DNA of 64,000 nucleotides, taken from Amycolatopsis oliviviridis. Its GTDB lineage: Bacteria > Actinomycetota > Actinomycetes > Mycobacteriales > Pseudonocardiaceae. A program made the position numbers and the translations under genes. Within the stretch, counting starts at the first letter, position 1; the number at the start of each line of letters is the position of its first letter. Below the pieces are notes generated by a model. The model was not told where the DNA came from. It was given only the letters and a program-made list of their open reading frames with translations, and did not search any database. The DNA is taken from positions 1,364,001-1,428,000 of the forward strand of contig NZ_BNAY01000001.1 in assembly GCF_014654365.1 (NCBI RefSeq), given 5' to 3'. Below, one piece after another: positions 34,495-43,086 of this stretch.

Positions 34495-35504
34495 AGTGGA
34501 CTTACGATGACCACTACGACGGCATTTCCCATCTGGACGCGGTATTCCTGGAGGGTAACGCGCCCCGGCTGAGCGGGATGCTGCGCAGCCTGGCGGAGTT
34601 CAAGTACACCGGTGACGCCTGGCCACCCAAGTACATCGACATGGGCAAGGTCGAAATCGCCGGAATGAACGACGGTGAACTGCGGTCAGGTGTCACGCCC
34701 GGCGATGCGACGTTCTACGACGAATATTCCATTCTGCAGGGGTCGGCCAGGGGTGACGGCAAGCCCGACCTGTCCATCGAGCAATTCTTCTATCACGCGG
34801 ACATCCTCTCAGGACAGGACGTCGGCGACGTGCCGGAACACGCCAACCTGATCCGGGAAAGCCTGAAAGTCGTCTCCGGCGGCTGGATCGAACGGGCGCT
34901 CGACCGCGTCGAGGCGGCCCGGATGGGCCAGTCTCACCCCCTGTGGGTCCAGTTGGTCGAGAACTTCACGAAAGACGGCGGCTATCTCTGGCAGTACTGG
35001 AAGGGCGAAGCCGCCACGGCGGCAATGGAGAACTTCGCGGAGCTTCACTTGTGGTACGGCGACCGCGATCCCGGTGGCCCCTACCGCGGCCAGGGCCTCG
35101 GAATACTGGCTCAGTGCCTGCTCGGTTTCGCCGCGGTGATTCACGGTGCCCGTCTCGACATCGACAACCTCATGGGCGCTTGTGTACGTAACGTGCACGC
35201 CTGGGACGACGAGACCGAGTCTCTTTCCAGCATCGGCTGGAGTCTGCTCAGCGGGATCACCGGTGTGATCACCGGTGTCGGCCTGGAAAAGGCCATCGAG
35301 GCGATCAGTGCGATCAACGAGATCGCCGAGGACATAAAACACCAGAAATCGCTGCAGGCAGGCGGCTGCTACGACATCCTCGAGCAGTACCTGCGCGAAG
35401 CGGATGACGTGCTGGACAAGGCAGTGGCCGGTGTCGAGGCCCTGACCGAAAAGATGAGGCACATCAGGGACGAGTTCGAAAACGCAGCCGTCCCCAAGTG
35501 GTGA
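34491..35504 (+). CDS. Unknown 337-residue protein coupled to the EspC-like gene
   Basis: I do not recognise this protein. The ATG at 34491 overlaps the preceding stop (ATGA). The first 190 residues are acidic and aromatic-rich (KWTYDDHYDGISHLDAVF, GDAWPPKYIDMGK) with no signal peptide. Two moderately hydrophobic stretches lie at about 200-225 (LGILAQCLLGFAAVIHGARL) and 250-270 (GWSLLSGITGVITGVGL); a long helical tail follows. The hydrophobic-in-the-middle layout and coupling to a type VII-like small protein suggest a secreted effector, a membrane-inserting partner or its immunity factor. By eye its codon use is less GC-biased than its neighbours, hinting at acquisition. Confidence 0.6.
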   Translation: MKWTYDDHYDGISHLDAVFLEGNAPRLSGMLRSLAEFKYTGDAWPPKYIDMGKVEIAGMNDGELRSGVTPGDATFYDEYSILQGSARGDGKPDLSIEQFFYHADILSGQDVGDVPEHANLIRESLKVVSGGWIERALDRVEAARMGQSHPLWVQLVENFTKDGGYLWQYWKGEAATAAMENFAELHLWYGDRDPGGPYRGQGLGILAQCLLGFAAVIHGARLDIDNLMGACVRNVHAWDDETESLSSIGWSLLSGITGVITGVGLEKAIEAISAINEIAEDIKHQKSLQAGGCYDILEQYLREADDVLDKAVAGVEALTEKMRHIRDEFENAAVPKW

Positions 35505-35512
35505 CTTGGGGA
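35491..35512. terminator. Hairpin overlapping the stop codon
   Basis: TCCCCAAGT (35491-35499) pairs perfectly with ACTTGGGGA (35504-35512) across a 4-nt loop containing part of the stop codon of the 337-residue gene. It lies between that gene and the convergent DUF308-like gene, so it could stop transcription from the plus strand. No U-run follows. Confidence 0.5.
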
Positions 35513-35528
35513 CGGAGCCGGACGCGGG

Positions 35529-36083
35529 TCAGTGCGCTTCGGGGGACCGGCCGAGCCGGATCGCCGAGACGAGGAAGAACAAGCCACCGAGGGCGGCGTA
35601 TCCGGCCAGATTGACCAGTGACGCGCCCGGCTGCGCGGCTTGCAGGACGAAGGTCGTCCCGGCGACGGCGGAGATGGCCCCGCTGGCGATCATCGCCCCT
35701 TGGCCGCCCATCTTGCGGCGGCCGATGCCGACGGCGAGCTGGACGAGCCCCGAGACGATCGCCCACGCTCCCCACACGCGCAGTACCGCCGGGATGCCGG
35801 AAGTGACGGCCACCGCGAGGCCGATGCCCGCGATTCCGCTGATCGCGATGTTCACATACAAACCCAGAGGGGGCTTCGCGCCCTGCGACGAGCGAAGGTC
35901 GACGAGCGCGGCGGCGACGTCGAACAACGGATACAGCACGAGCAGCGCGACACTGACCGGCCCGAGCTTCGACGCGCTGGTGAACAGCAGGCCCGCCCAC
36001 ACGAGGGCGAAGCCGAAACGAACGAAGTACAGGCGTCGCAGGGCGGGCGCGATGGTGGACGCGGCGACGGCATGGCTACTCAC
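35529..36083 (-). CDS. DUF308/HdeD-like membrane protein
   Basis: A 184-residue protein with about six hydrophobic helices in three pairs (near 15-35, 38-55, 70-90, 95-115, 125-143 and 150-170), with LYPLFDVAAALVDLR as the family-like loop. GTG 36083 is taken as start because AAGGAG lies 6 nt upstream; longer frames run into the operator region. It is divergent from the TetR gene, and a pair of matching operators lies between, so it is the likely TetR target. HdeD-type proteins in enterics are linked to acid stress; the role here is unknown. Confidence 0.75.
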   Translation of the reverse strand: MSSHAVAASTIAPALRRLYFVRFGFALVWAGLLFTSASKLGPVSVALLVLYPLFDVAAALVDLRSSQGAKPPLGLYVNIAISGIAGIGLAVAVTSGIPAVLRVWGAWAIVSGLVQLAVGIGRRKMGGQGAMIASGAISAVAGTTFVLQAAQPGASLVNLAGYAALGGLFFLVSAIRLGRSPEAH

Positions 36084-36139
36084 GAGAGCTCCTTGGGGTG
36101 TGCGTAAGACCTGAGAAGAAGGCCGAATTCCAGAAGAGG

Positions 36140-36201
36140 AGAACGTTCGGTCTACCTTGACCTTGACAGCCGACCGCGACCCCGTCAAGACCGAACGTTC
36201 T
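36140..36201. promoter_or_regulatory. Paired TetR-type operators
   Basis: AGAACGTTCGGTCT at 36140-36153 and its exact reverse complement AGACCGAACGTTCT at 36188-36201 each contain the palindrome GAACGTTC. They are 48 bp apart centre to centre, in the gap between the DUF308-like gene and the TetR gene, and the second ends 11 bp before the TetR ATG. They are good candidates for TetR binding and autoregulation, with possible looping or cooperative binding. Confidence 0.75.
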
Positions 36202-36211
36202 ACCCCGTAAG

Positions 36212-36796
36212 ATGTCGGTAATGACGAACACCTCCGGAGCGCGGTCCAAGCTGCTCACCACGGCGACCAGGCTCTTCTACACGGAGGGCATCCGCTCGGT
36301 CGGTATCGACCGGATCGTGGTCGAGGCGAAGGTGACCCGAGCGACCCTGTACCGGCACTTCCCCGGCAAGGACGACCTGATCGTCTACTACCTGCAGGAG
36401 GCCGACCAGGCCCTCCGCGGCCAGGCGGACGCCATCCTGGCGCGCGGGTTACCGGCGCCCGACACTCTCCGGGCCATCGCCGAATCCATCGCGGAGGGCA
36501 TCCGGTCCCCCGGCTTCCGCGGCTGTGCCTTCCTCAACGCCGCCGCGGAGTACCCGGATCCGGTCCACCCGGTGCACCAAGCCGTCCTCGCCCACCGCGA
36601 ATGGTTCTCGGGCGTGATCACCGAGGTACTGGCCAGCGCGGGGGACGCGCCGGTCGAACGCGCCGCCCGGCGCTTCGTCCTGTTGCGCGACGGGGCGATG
36701 GCCACCGGTTGCCTGTCCGACCCGGACCCGATCTGCGAGACCTTCCTCCAAGGGGTCGAGGATCTGCTACGGCTTCACTTCGCTGCAGTCGACTAG
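36212..36796 (+). CDS. TetR-family transcriptional regulator
   Basis: A 194-residue repressor. The HTH is at about 12-58: SKLLTTATRLFYTEGIRSVGIDRI then ATLYRHFPGKDDLI, the standard TetR signature. The C-terminal domain has FRGCAFLNAAAEYPD, as in the TetR group that often controls efflux or membrane genes. ATG 36212 or 36221 may be used; neither has a strong RBS and the operator lies immediately upstream, so a short or leaderless transcript is possible. Its last 30 bp overlap the convergent phosphotransferase gene. Confidence 0.9.
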   Translation: MSVMTNTSGARSKLLTTATRLFYTEGIRSVGIDRIVVEAKVTRATLYRHFPGKDDLIVYYLQEADQALRGQADAILARGLPAPDTLRAIAESIAEGIRSPGFRGCAFLNAAAEYPDPVHPVHQAVLAHREWFSGVITEVLASAGDAPVERAARRFVLLRDGAMATGCLSDPDPICETFLQGVEDLLRLHFAAVD

Positions 36797-37654
36797 GGCC
36801 TGGGTGATTTGACGGGTGGTCTGCGCGGCGACGCGGGAATCGACAGCGGCATAGTTGACGTAGGCGTTCAGACCGGTCGCCAACGCCCAGCCGCGCCCGC
36901 GGGTCCAGGTGGCATCGTCCACTTCGAGCGCGGCGCGGAAGGTGGCTCGCGTCTCGGCCGACATGAGCGTGAACGCGATGATCAGGTCGCAGGCCGGATC
37001 ACCCATTCCCAGCTCGCCGAAGTCGATGACAGCGCTGAGGCGCCCGCCGCTCGTCAGCAGGTTGCCGGTGTGGAAATCGCCGTGGAACCAGACCGGTGGA
37101 CGGTCCCAGCCGGGGACGGCGAGCGCGGCGTCCCACAGTTCCTCCATCGCGGCGGCGTCGAACGCGTCGCTCACCTTCGCGATTGCTGATCGCGTCGCCG
37201 TGTCCCGTGCGGCCAGTGGCCGCCCCGGGAGATCTTCGGTCGTTTCGGCGTCGAACCGATGGAGCGCGGTCAGGAACCCGGCCAGGACGTCGGCCGCCTC
37301 GTGCGAGCCGGCGAGCGCGTCGGTGGTCGCGACCTCGCCGTCCAGCCAGCGCGAGACCGACCATGACCACGGATAGCCGAAATCCGGTTCTCCCACCTCC
37401 ACCGGCACGGGAACGGCCAAAGGCAGGTGCGGGGCGAGCCGGGGTAACCACTCGGCTTCCTTCCTCGCCTGGTCGATCGCGCCCGCATGGCGAGGGAGCC
37501 GGACGGACAGCTCCTCCCCCAGCCGGTAGATCACATGGTCCGAACCGGCCGGAGCGTGCGGAAGCAACGGCAACCCGGCCCACCGCGGGAACTGCGTGTC
37601 GATCAGCCGCCTTGCCAGCGCGGCATCGATGATCGGGGCTGGTTCGACGGTCAA
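36767..37654 (-). CDS. Aminoglycoside phosphotransferase (APH) family kinase
   Basis: A 295-residue kinase-like protein. N-lobe: SDHVIYRLGEELSVRLPR (ATP-binding strand with the conserved R/K). The catalytic Brenner motif WFHGDFHTGNLL is near 190 and the metal-binding motif VIDFGELGMGDPACDL near 210. The start is TTG at 37654, favoured by AGGAG 6 nt upstream and by the family's N-terminus. The family phosphorylates antibiotics, sugars or small amines; APH-like proteins from this branch are often of unknown substrate, so resistance should not be assumed. Overlaps the TetR gene tail to tail by 30 bp. Confidence 0.85.
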   Translation of the reverse strand: MTVEPAPIIDAALARRLIDTQFPRWAGLPLLPHAPAGSDHVIYRLGEELSVRLPRHAGAIDQARKEAEWLPRLAPHLPLAVPVPVEVGEPDFGYPWSWSVSRWLDGEVATTDALAGSHEAADVLAGFLTALHRFDAETTEDLPGRPLAARDTATRSAIAKVSDAFDAAAMEELWDAALAVPGWDRPPVWFHGDFHTGNLLTSGGRLSAVIDFGELGMGDPACDLIIAFTLMSAETRATFRAALEVDDATWTRGRGWALATGLNAYVNYAAVDSRVAAQTTRQITQALVDCSEVKP

Positions 37655-37794
37655 GTACGGCTCCTGTGGGGTACGCCTTGGTGGCTCCAGGCTCCCGGCA
37701 CAGTGTCATGGCCGTGTTGTTCGATCAATCGGTTTTGCCAGGGAGCGCAGGTGAGTAAGCCACTCGCAACACCGGAAGCCGCGCCGGGAAACTG

Positions 37795-38418
37795 TCAGTT
37801 CGTGTCGGTGACGCACAGAACGGTGATCTCCGCGTTGGCGGTGTCGGTGAGGACGTACGTCCGATCCCATGTCGCACCCTCGAACCACGGGGTCCACGGC
37901 ATGAGGCTGGCGTGCACACGAAAGTCCTCGTAGCGGTTCTGGGTCAACGCCTCGACGGCGGCACCGGCGAGTGCCTTCGCGTCGCTCGCCGGACCGCGGT
38001 ATCGACCGTACGCTCCCCCGCTGACGATCAGGTGGGCCAGGATCCCGTCCAGGCAAAGCAAACCGGTCCAGTCCTGCTGAAAGCCGCCGACGTCGGGATC
38101 GAGTGGGTCCGGGATCCGAAGTTCGCCGAGTCCTTCCCGGACCACTTCGCTGTCGAAGAAAACGCGGAGCAGTCCGAACTCCTCCGCGCGGTTGCGAGCG
38201 ACGAACCAGGCCGCCGCGTCCGGGTAGTCGACCGCTCGCCAACGGCCGAGCAGGTACCCGCCGTTCGCGTAGGCCGCCGTCACGTGTTCGAGGTATCGGT
38301 CCAGCGCCGGGGCGGTCACGGGAACGGCCGCCCAGGCGATGCCGTTCTGTGCGGCGGCGACCTCCGACGGCCCGGGGCGCGGGTCGTCCCAGTCGATCTC
38401 GTTCCAGCGTTTCGGCAC
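37795..38418 (-). CDS. Conserved hypothetical protein
   Basis: A 207-residue soluble protein with no signal peptide or membrane helix. GTG 38418 (MPKRWNEIDWDDPRPGP) is chosen because the stretch upstream reads as unconserved basic sequence. Notable blocks: GGYLLGRWRAVDYPDAAAWFVARNRAEEFGLLRVFFD, a Cys-containing core GLLCLDGILAHLIVSGGAYG, and a C-terminal beta-rich part TWDRTYVLTDTANAEITVLCVTDTN. The function is unknown. The gap 37655-37794 shows no further feature. Confidence 0.6.
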   Translation of the reverse strand: MPKRWNEIDWDDPRPGPSEVAAAQNGIAWAAVPVTAPALDRYLEHVTAAYANGGYLLGRWRAVDYPDAAAWFVARNRAEEFGLLRVFFDSEVVREGLGELRIPDPLDPDVGGFQQDWTGLLCLDGILAHLIVSGGAYGRYRGPASDAKALAGAAVEALTQNRYEDFRVHASLMPWTPWFEGATWDRTYVLTDTANAEITVLCVTDTN

Positions 38419-38540
38419 GCGACGAGTTTGACAGCCACCACGCGGACGGCGCACGCCGATTCCGGGGTAGCGCCAGCACCACCCGCGTCCGGGGGTCACT
38501 CCCCTGGTTCCCCCGCTCGCCGATCCCTAGCGTCTTTCCC

Positions 38541-38726
38541 ATGAACGACAGCAAAAGCGCACTGGTCACCGTCTCCCTCTGGCTCGTCCTCCTCGCCAGC
38601 GCCGCCACCAACTCGGTCGGCCAGTTCGTGGGGATGGACTACCCGTTCCGGATGATCGCGGGCGCCGTCTCGGTCGTCTGCATCGTGCTTCTGGTCACCC
38701 GGTACCTCGCGCGGCGCAAAGCCTGA
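38541..38726 (+). CDS. Small two-helix membrane protein
   Basis: A 61-residue protein with two hydrophobic helices (about 8-24 and 36-53) and a basic C-terminus YLARRKA. ATG 38541 is used; the longer frame upstream is antisense to the neighbouring gene. Small proteins of this form are frequent in Amycolatopsis. No function is recognised. A hairpin terminator follows at once. Confidence 0.55.
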   Translation: MNDSKSALVTVSLWLVLLASAATNSVGQFVGMDYPFRMIAGAVSVVCIVLLVTRYLARRKA

Positions 38727-38733
38727 GCGCGCA

Positions 38734-38762
38734 GCCCGCCCGGAGCGACTTTCCGGGCGGGC
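38734..38762. terminator. Bidirectional terminator hairpin
   Basis: GCCCGCCCGGA (38734-38744) pairs with TCCGGGCGGGC (38752-38762) across a 7-nt loop. It lies between the convergent small membrane gene (ends 38726) and the long minus-strand operon (ends 38771), so it can serve both. Confidence 0.75.
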
Positions 38763-38770
38763 CAGGCACT

Positions 38771-41700
38771 TCAGGACACCTTGGGCGTCGCACGCACGCC
38801 GTAATGCACGTACGGCTCACCTGTCGACAGCGTGTAGAAGGTGACCGGCGTCCAGGTCTGGGCACCCGGCTCACGGCAGACGTAGAGCGAGTCCGCCACC
38901 GGGACCAGGTCGAACTCCATCGTCTTCTCCGGCATGAGGTCGGCCAGCGGGCCCGTGACGGTCTGCCGGAGCCGGAGACCGTCCCCTTCGGACAGCACCT
39001 CCATCAGCACCCCCGCGCGTTCGTAGACGCCGACGTGCTTCGAACCGTCGACGGTGACCGGGGTCGCGGGTGGCTCCAACGGCTTCGGCATCGCCACATC
39101 GGCGATCTCGGCGAAGATCTCCCGGTACAACTCCTCGAACAGGTCGCGGGTGTTGCCGCCGTTGGTGAGCAGCGTGACCGCGAGCCCTTGATCGGGCAGC
39201 AGCCGCAGGAACGCCGACTGCCCGATCGTGTTGCCGTCGTGGCCGATGACCCGTCGTCCGCTCCAGTCGTCGCGGATCCAGCCGAGACCCCACGAGTCGC
39301 CGAGCGAGTGCTTGTCCGGGATCTCGGCCTGCTTCGAGGCCATCGCGGTCGCGGACGCCGTCGTCAGGATCCGCTCACCGGACGGGGTGAGGCCGCCGGT
39401 CAGGTGCAACCGGGCGAACCCGAGGACGTCCTTGGTCGTGGCGGTGATCAGCCCTGCCGGGCCCATGTTCCGGGGCAGGCCCCAGATCGGCGCGGGCCGC
39501 GGCTCTTCGTCCGCGCCGGCCACGTGACCGACGGCGGCGCGGAACATCAGTGCTTCCTCGGGCAGGGTCACGGTGTGGGTGAGGCCGAGCGGCGCGAACA
39601 GCTTCTCCCGCATCGCGACGTCCCAGGTCTGCCCGGTGAGTTTCTCGATCACCCGGCCCATGAGCACGAAACCCGAGTTGCAGTAAGAGAAAGTCTCGCC
39701 GAGAGGGTGGTTCTGCGCGGCCTGGTCGAGGATCTCGACGTAGCGCTCCAGCGTGTCGTCGCCGCGGCCGGTGTCGGTGAAGACGTCGCCGTCGATCCCG
39801 CTGGTGTGCGTCAGCAGGTGCCGCATGGTCACCTGCTTGGCGACGTCCGGATCGGCCAGCCGTAGTTCGGGGACGACGTCGGCGATCGGCGCGTCCAGAT
39901 CGAGGAGCCCTTCGTCGACCAGCTGCATCACCACGGTCGACGTCCACACCTTGGAGATCGATCCGATCTGGAACACCGAGTCCTCGGTGACCTCGACGCC
40001 GGTCGCCGTGTTCAGCACGCCGTAGGAGGCGTGCACCTCGGTGTCTTCCCTGTCGTCGCCCACCCTAGTGATGCCCAGCGCGGCGCCGGGGACGCGGTGC
40101 TTGCGCGCGAGTTCGGCCAGGCGCCGCCGCCAGTGTGCCGCTTCGATCGGCACCCTCGGCACGCCGCCCGCCGGTGCGGCGTACTGCTCGACCCAGTCGA
40201 CGATCCGCCGGTTGTAGTCGAGCCGGTGCGACGGCGGGCCGTCGAGGATGAACAGATGCGACGCGCCCGGGTACAGCACCATCCGGGCCGGGACGCCGCG
40301 CGTACGGAGAGCGCTGAACCACTGCTCCGCCTGACCGACCGGGCACCGCTCGTCGTCCGCGCCCTGGACGACCAGCGTCGGCGTCCGCACCCGCGCGACC
40401 TGGGAGAACGGCGAGAACCGCTCGTTGGCCTGGTCCCACGACGCGCCGCCGAGCTCGCCGACGGCCAGGTAGTGCCCGGCGTCGGAGGTACCGCCCATGC
40501 TGGTCAGATCGCTGACCACGCCACCGGCGACAGCGGCGGCGAACCGGTCGTCACGGCTGGTCAGGTAGCAGGTCATGAACCCGCCGTAGCTGTAGCCCGA
40601 CACGGCGAGCCGGTCCGCGTCGGCGATCCCTTCGGCGACCAGCTGGTCCAGCGGTTCGAGGAAGTCGCGAGAATCGGCGGTGCCCCACGCGCCCACGGCG
40701 CCCGTGTAGAACGCCTCCCCGTAACCGTCGCTGCCACGCGGGTTGAGCAGCAGCACCGCCCAGCCCCGCGCGACGAGCGCCTGGTGATAGAGGTGGACCG
40801 AGTCGGCCGCGCCGTTCCAGGCGTTGTGCGGGCCGCCGTGGATGTCGAGCAGCAGCGGCGCGGCACCGGACCGGGACGGATCCCGCAGCAGCCAGCCGTG
40901 GACGACGGTGCCGTCGCCGATGGTGAATTCCCGCTCCTCGCGGGGGAAAAGCTCGATCTCGGCGACCGGGGCGCCGTGCCCGGTGCGCACGTCGACTTCG
41001 CCGGACTCCGGATCGACGACCGCGATCTCGCCGAACGACGTCCCCGTGGCCAGTGCGACCACCGCCCTGCCTCCCGCGCTGTCCATTCCGGACACCACCT
41101 GGCCGGCCCCGGCCAGGACAGCGCGCGCGTTTCCGCCGTCGAGGTCCACTCGGTACAGATGGGTGCAGCCGCGGTCGCGGAGGCCGAACAGTACCGAGCC
41201 ACCGTCCGCGGTCAGGTTCGGGAGCGCGCCCGGGTACCCCGCGCCGCCTGCCATCACGTTGCGGTCCAAGGAAGCCGTCAGATCGACGGTCTCGCCGCCG
41301 TCGAGCGGGACCCGCAGCAGGGCGAGGTGACCGACTCGGGTGTCGGCCCGGCCGACCACCAGAAGCGCGTCACCGTCCGCGGTCCAGCCGACCGTGCCCG
41401 CCATGCCCTCGCCTGAGCCGACCAGCCGCGGCTCGGAGGTCTTCATGGTCACGTCGAGAACGTAGGCGCCGGAACGGAAAGTCAGATCCGCGTCCGCGTC
41501 CCGCCCGGCGGAGAAGGCCAGGTACTTGCCGTCCGGCGACCAGGCGGGATCGCCGGCGTGCCAATCGCCGAAGGTGACCTGCCGGACCTCCTTCGTGGCG
41601 ACGTCGAGCACGTGCAGGTGCTTGCGGATGGTCTTGATCAGCCCGGCGCCGTCGGCCTTGAAGTCCAGCCGGTCCGCCACCACCGGGTCGTTCGGCGCGG

Positions 41701-42097
41701 ATTCGCCCGCCAGGTCGACCGCCGCCGAGAACGCGATCTCGCCGCCGTCCGGGCTCCACACCGGCGCGCCCGCCCCGAGCGGCAGTTCGGTGATCTGTTC
41801 CGCTTCCCCGCCCGACGACGGCAGGAACCACACCTGCGGCGGCCCGTCCTGGGCGCGGAGGAACGCGATCCGCGTGCCGTCCGGGGCCCACTTCGGTGCC
41901 AGGTCGGCGGTTCCGCGGGTGAGCTGCCGGGCTTCGCCGGTGGTCGCGCCGACCTCCCAGAGCGTGTGCGCGTTCCGGTCCTCCTCGCGGTCCGTGGTGC
42001 GCAGGACGTAGACGATCCGTTCGCCGTCCGGTGAGAGCGAAGGCTGGCTGGGGACGGCGATTCCGTACAGGTCGTCGAGACCGAGACGTCGGGTCAT
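38771..42097 (-). CDS. Fusion of S9 prolyl-oligopeptidase and class C beta-lactamase-like serine hydrolase
   Basis: A 1108-residue cytoplasmic protein (no signal peptide). Residues 1-385 form a TolB/WD40-like propeller with repeated SPDG motifs. Residues about 390-640 are an S9 alpha/beta hydrolase with S503 in GYSYGG, D582 in GADDER and H614 in GASHLF. Residues about 655-1000 form a class C/S12-type domain with SxxK S713-K716, YxN Y805-N807 and HxG H953-G955, followed by a 100-residue beta-rich tail. All six key positions are intact, so both active sites should work. The beta-lactamase half is a clear paralogue of the stand-alone class C protein at 48455-49843. ATG 42097 overlaps the ABC ATPase stop (ATGA), tying the enzyme to peptide import. 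It likely cleaves imported peptides at L- and D-residues. Confidence 0.88.
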   Translation of the reverse strand: MTRRLGLDDLYGIAVPSQPSLSPDGERIVYVLRTTDREEDRNAHTLWEVGATTGEARQLTRGTADLAPKWAPDGTRIAFLRAQDGPPQVWFLPSSGGEAEQITELPLGAGAPVWSPDGGEIAFSAAVDLAGESAPNDPVVADRLDFKADGAGLIKTIRKHLHVLDVATKEVRQVTFGDWHAGDPAWSPDGKYLAFSAGRDADADLTFRSGAYVLDVTMKTSEPRLVGSGEGMAGTVGWTADGDALLVVGRADTRVGHLALLRVPLDGGETVDLTASLDRNVMAGGAGYPGALPNLTADGGSVLFGLRDRGCTHLYRVDLDGGNARAVLAGAGQVVSGMDSAGGRAVVALATGTSFGEIAVVDPESGEVDVRTGHGAPVAEIELFPREEREFTIGDGTVVHGWLLRDPSRSGAAPLLLDIHGGPHNAWNGAADSVHLYHQALVARGWAVLLLNPRGSDGYGEAFYTGAVGAWGTADSRDFLEPLDQLVAEGIADADRLAVSGYSYGGFMTCYLTSRDDRFAAAVAGGVVSDLTSMGGTSDAGHYLAVGELGGASWDQANERFSPFSQVARVRTPTLVVQGADDERCPVGQAEQWFSALRTRGVPARMVLYPGASHLFILDGPPSHRLDYNRRIVDWVEQYAAPAGGVPRVPIEAAHWRRRLAELARKHRVPGAALGITRVGDDREDTEVHASYGVLNTATGVEVTEDSVFQIGSISKVWTSTVVMQLVDEGLLDLDAPIADVVPELRLADPDVAKQVTMRHLLTHTSGIDGDVFTDTGRGDDTLERYVEILDQAAQNHPLGETFSYCNSGFVLMGRVIEKLTGQTWDVAMREKLFAPLGLTHTVTLPEEALMFRAAVGHVAGADEEPRPAPIWGLPRNMGPAGLITATTKDVLGFARLHLTGGLTPSGERILTTASATAMASKQAEIPDKHSLGDSWGLGWIRDDWSGRRVIGHDGNTIGQSAFLRLLPDQGLAVTLLTNGGNTRDLFEELYREIFAEIADVAMPKPLEPPATPVTVDGSKHVGVYERAGVLMEVLSEGDGLRLRQTVTGPLADLMPEKTMEFDLVPVADSLYVCREPGAQTWTPVTFYTLSTGEPYVHYGVRATPKVS

Positions 42098-43086
42098 GGT
42101 GCGCTTGCTCCTCTGGGGATCGCGAGCTGATGGCTCTCGTTTTCACTGAAGTGGCAGGCCGCCGCGTGACGTCGGTGTGCCGCGTCATGGGTGGGATCCG
42201 CTTGGAGGCAGAGTTCGCGGTCGGCGCGGACGAGCGGGCCGACCGGACAGCGTGTGTGGTAGCGGCACCCGGCCGGCGGATGGTGCGGGTCGGCGGGCTC
42301 GACGTCGGCGGTCGCCTCGTCCGCGCCGGTGTCGAGCAGGGAGGTGTGCGCGGACGGCGCCGCGGCGAGCAGATCGCGGGTGTAGGGATGCTGCGGATCC
42401 GTGAGCACCTGCTCCGCCGGGCCGACCTCGACGATCCGGCCGAGGTACATCACGGCGACGATGTCACTGAGATAGCGGATCACCGCGAGGTTGTGCGAGA
42501 TGAACAACATCGACAGGCCCAGCCGTCGTTGCAAGGACCGGACGAGGTTGAGCACCGCGCCCTGCACGGACACGTCCAGCGCGGAGGTGATCTCGTCCGC
42601 GATCAGCACCTCGGGCCGCCCGGCCAGCGCGCGGGCGAGCGCGACCCGTTGCCGCTGGCCGCCGGAAAGCTGCCCCGGCAGATGCCCGGCGCGGTCCGGA
42701 TCGAGGTTGACCAGCTCCAGCAGCCGGGCGACCTCGTCCCGGCGTGCGGCGCGACCGGAGAGGACACCGCGCGGGATCGCCTCGGCGATCGACTCCCCGA
42801 TGCTCATCCGGGGGTCCAAAGAGGAATACGGATCCTGGAACACCATCTGCAACGGGGGGCGCCGGGGCAGCTTCCGGACGTCCACGCCGCCCAGCAGGAC
42901 CCGTCCGGCGCTGACCGGCGACAGCCCGACGGCGGCCCGGGCCAGCGTCGATTTCCCCGAGCCCGATTCGCCGACGAGCCCGACGACCTGTCCGGAGGGG
43001 ACGGTCAGCCCGACCCGGTCGACGGCGGTGAGACCGCGCCTTCCGCCGTACCGCACGCTCACCGCGTCGAAGACGAGATCACTCAC
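42094..43086 (-). CDS. Oligopeptide/dipeptide ABC transporter ATPase (DppF/OppF-like)
   Basis: A 330-residue ATPase with Walker A GESGSGKST near 40, signature LSGGQRQRVALARAL, Walker B VLIADEITSALD, and the C-terminal oligo_HPY segment with DPQHPYTRDLLAA and the Cys-rich loop CRYHTRCPVG. GTG 43086 overlaps the stop of the permease-ATPase fusion (GTGA), so the open stretch upstream is not used. It should form a heterodimer with the ATPase half of the fusion protein. Confidence 0.9.
   Translation of the reverse strand: MSDLVFDAVSVRYGGRRGLTAVDRVGLTVPSGQVVGLVGESGSGKSTLARAAVGLSPVSAGRVLLGGVDVRKLPRRPPLQMVFQDPYSSLDPRMSIGESIAEAIPRGVLSGRAARRDEVARLLELVNLDPDRAGHLPGQLSGGQRQRVALARALAGRPEVLIADEITSALDVSVQGAVLNLVRSLQRRLGLSMLFISHNLAVIRYLSDIVAVMYLGRIVEVGPAEQVLTDPQHPYTRDLLAAAPSAHTSLLDTGADEATADVEPADPHHPPAGCRYHTRCPVGPLVRADRELCLQADPTHDAAHRRHAAACHFSENESHQLAIPRGASAP

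Noticed and set aside
36767..37654. Aminoglycoside resistance kinase
   Set aside because: The kinase motifs are present, but this branch of the APH family is broad and mostly of unknown substrate.
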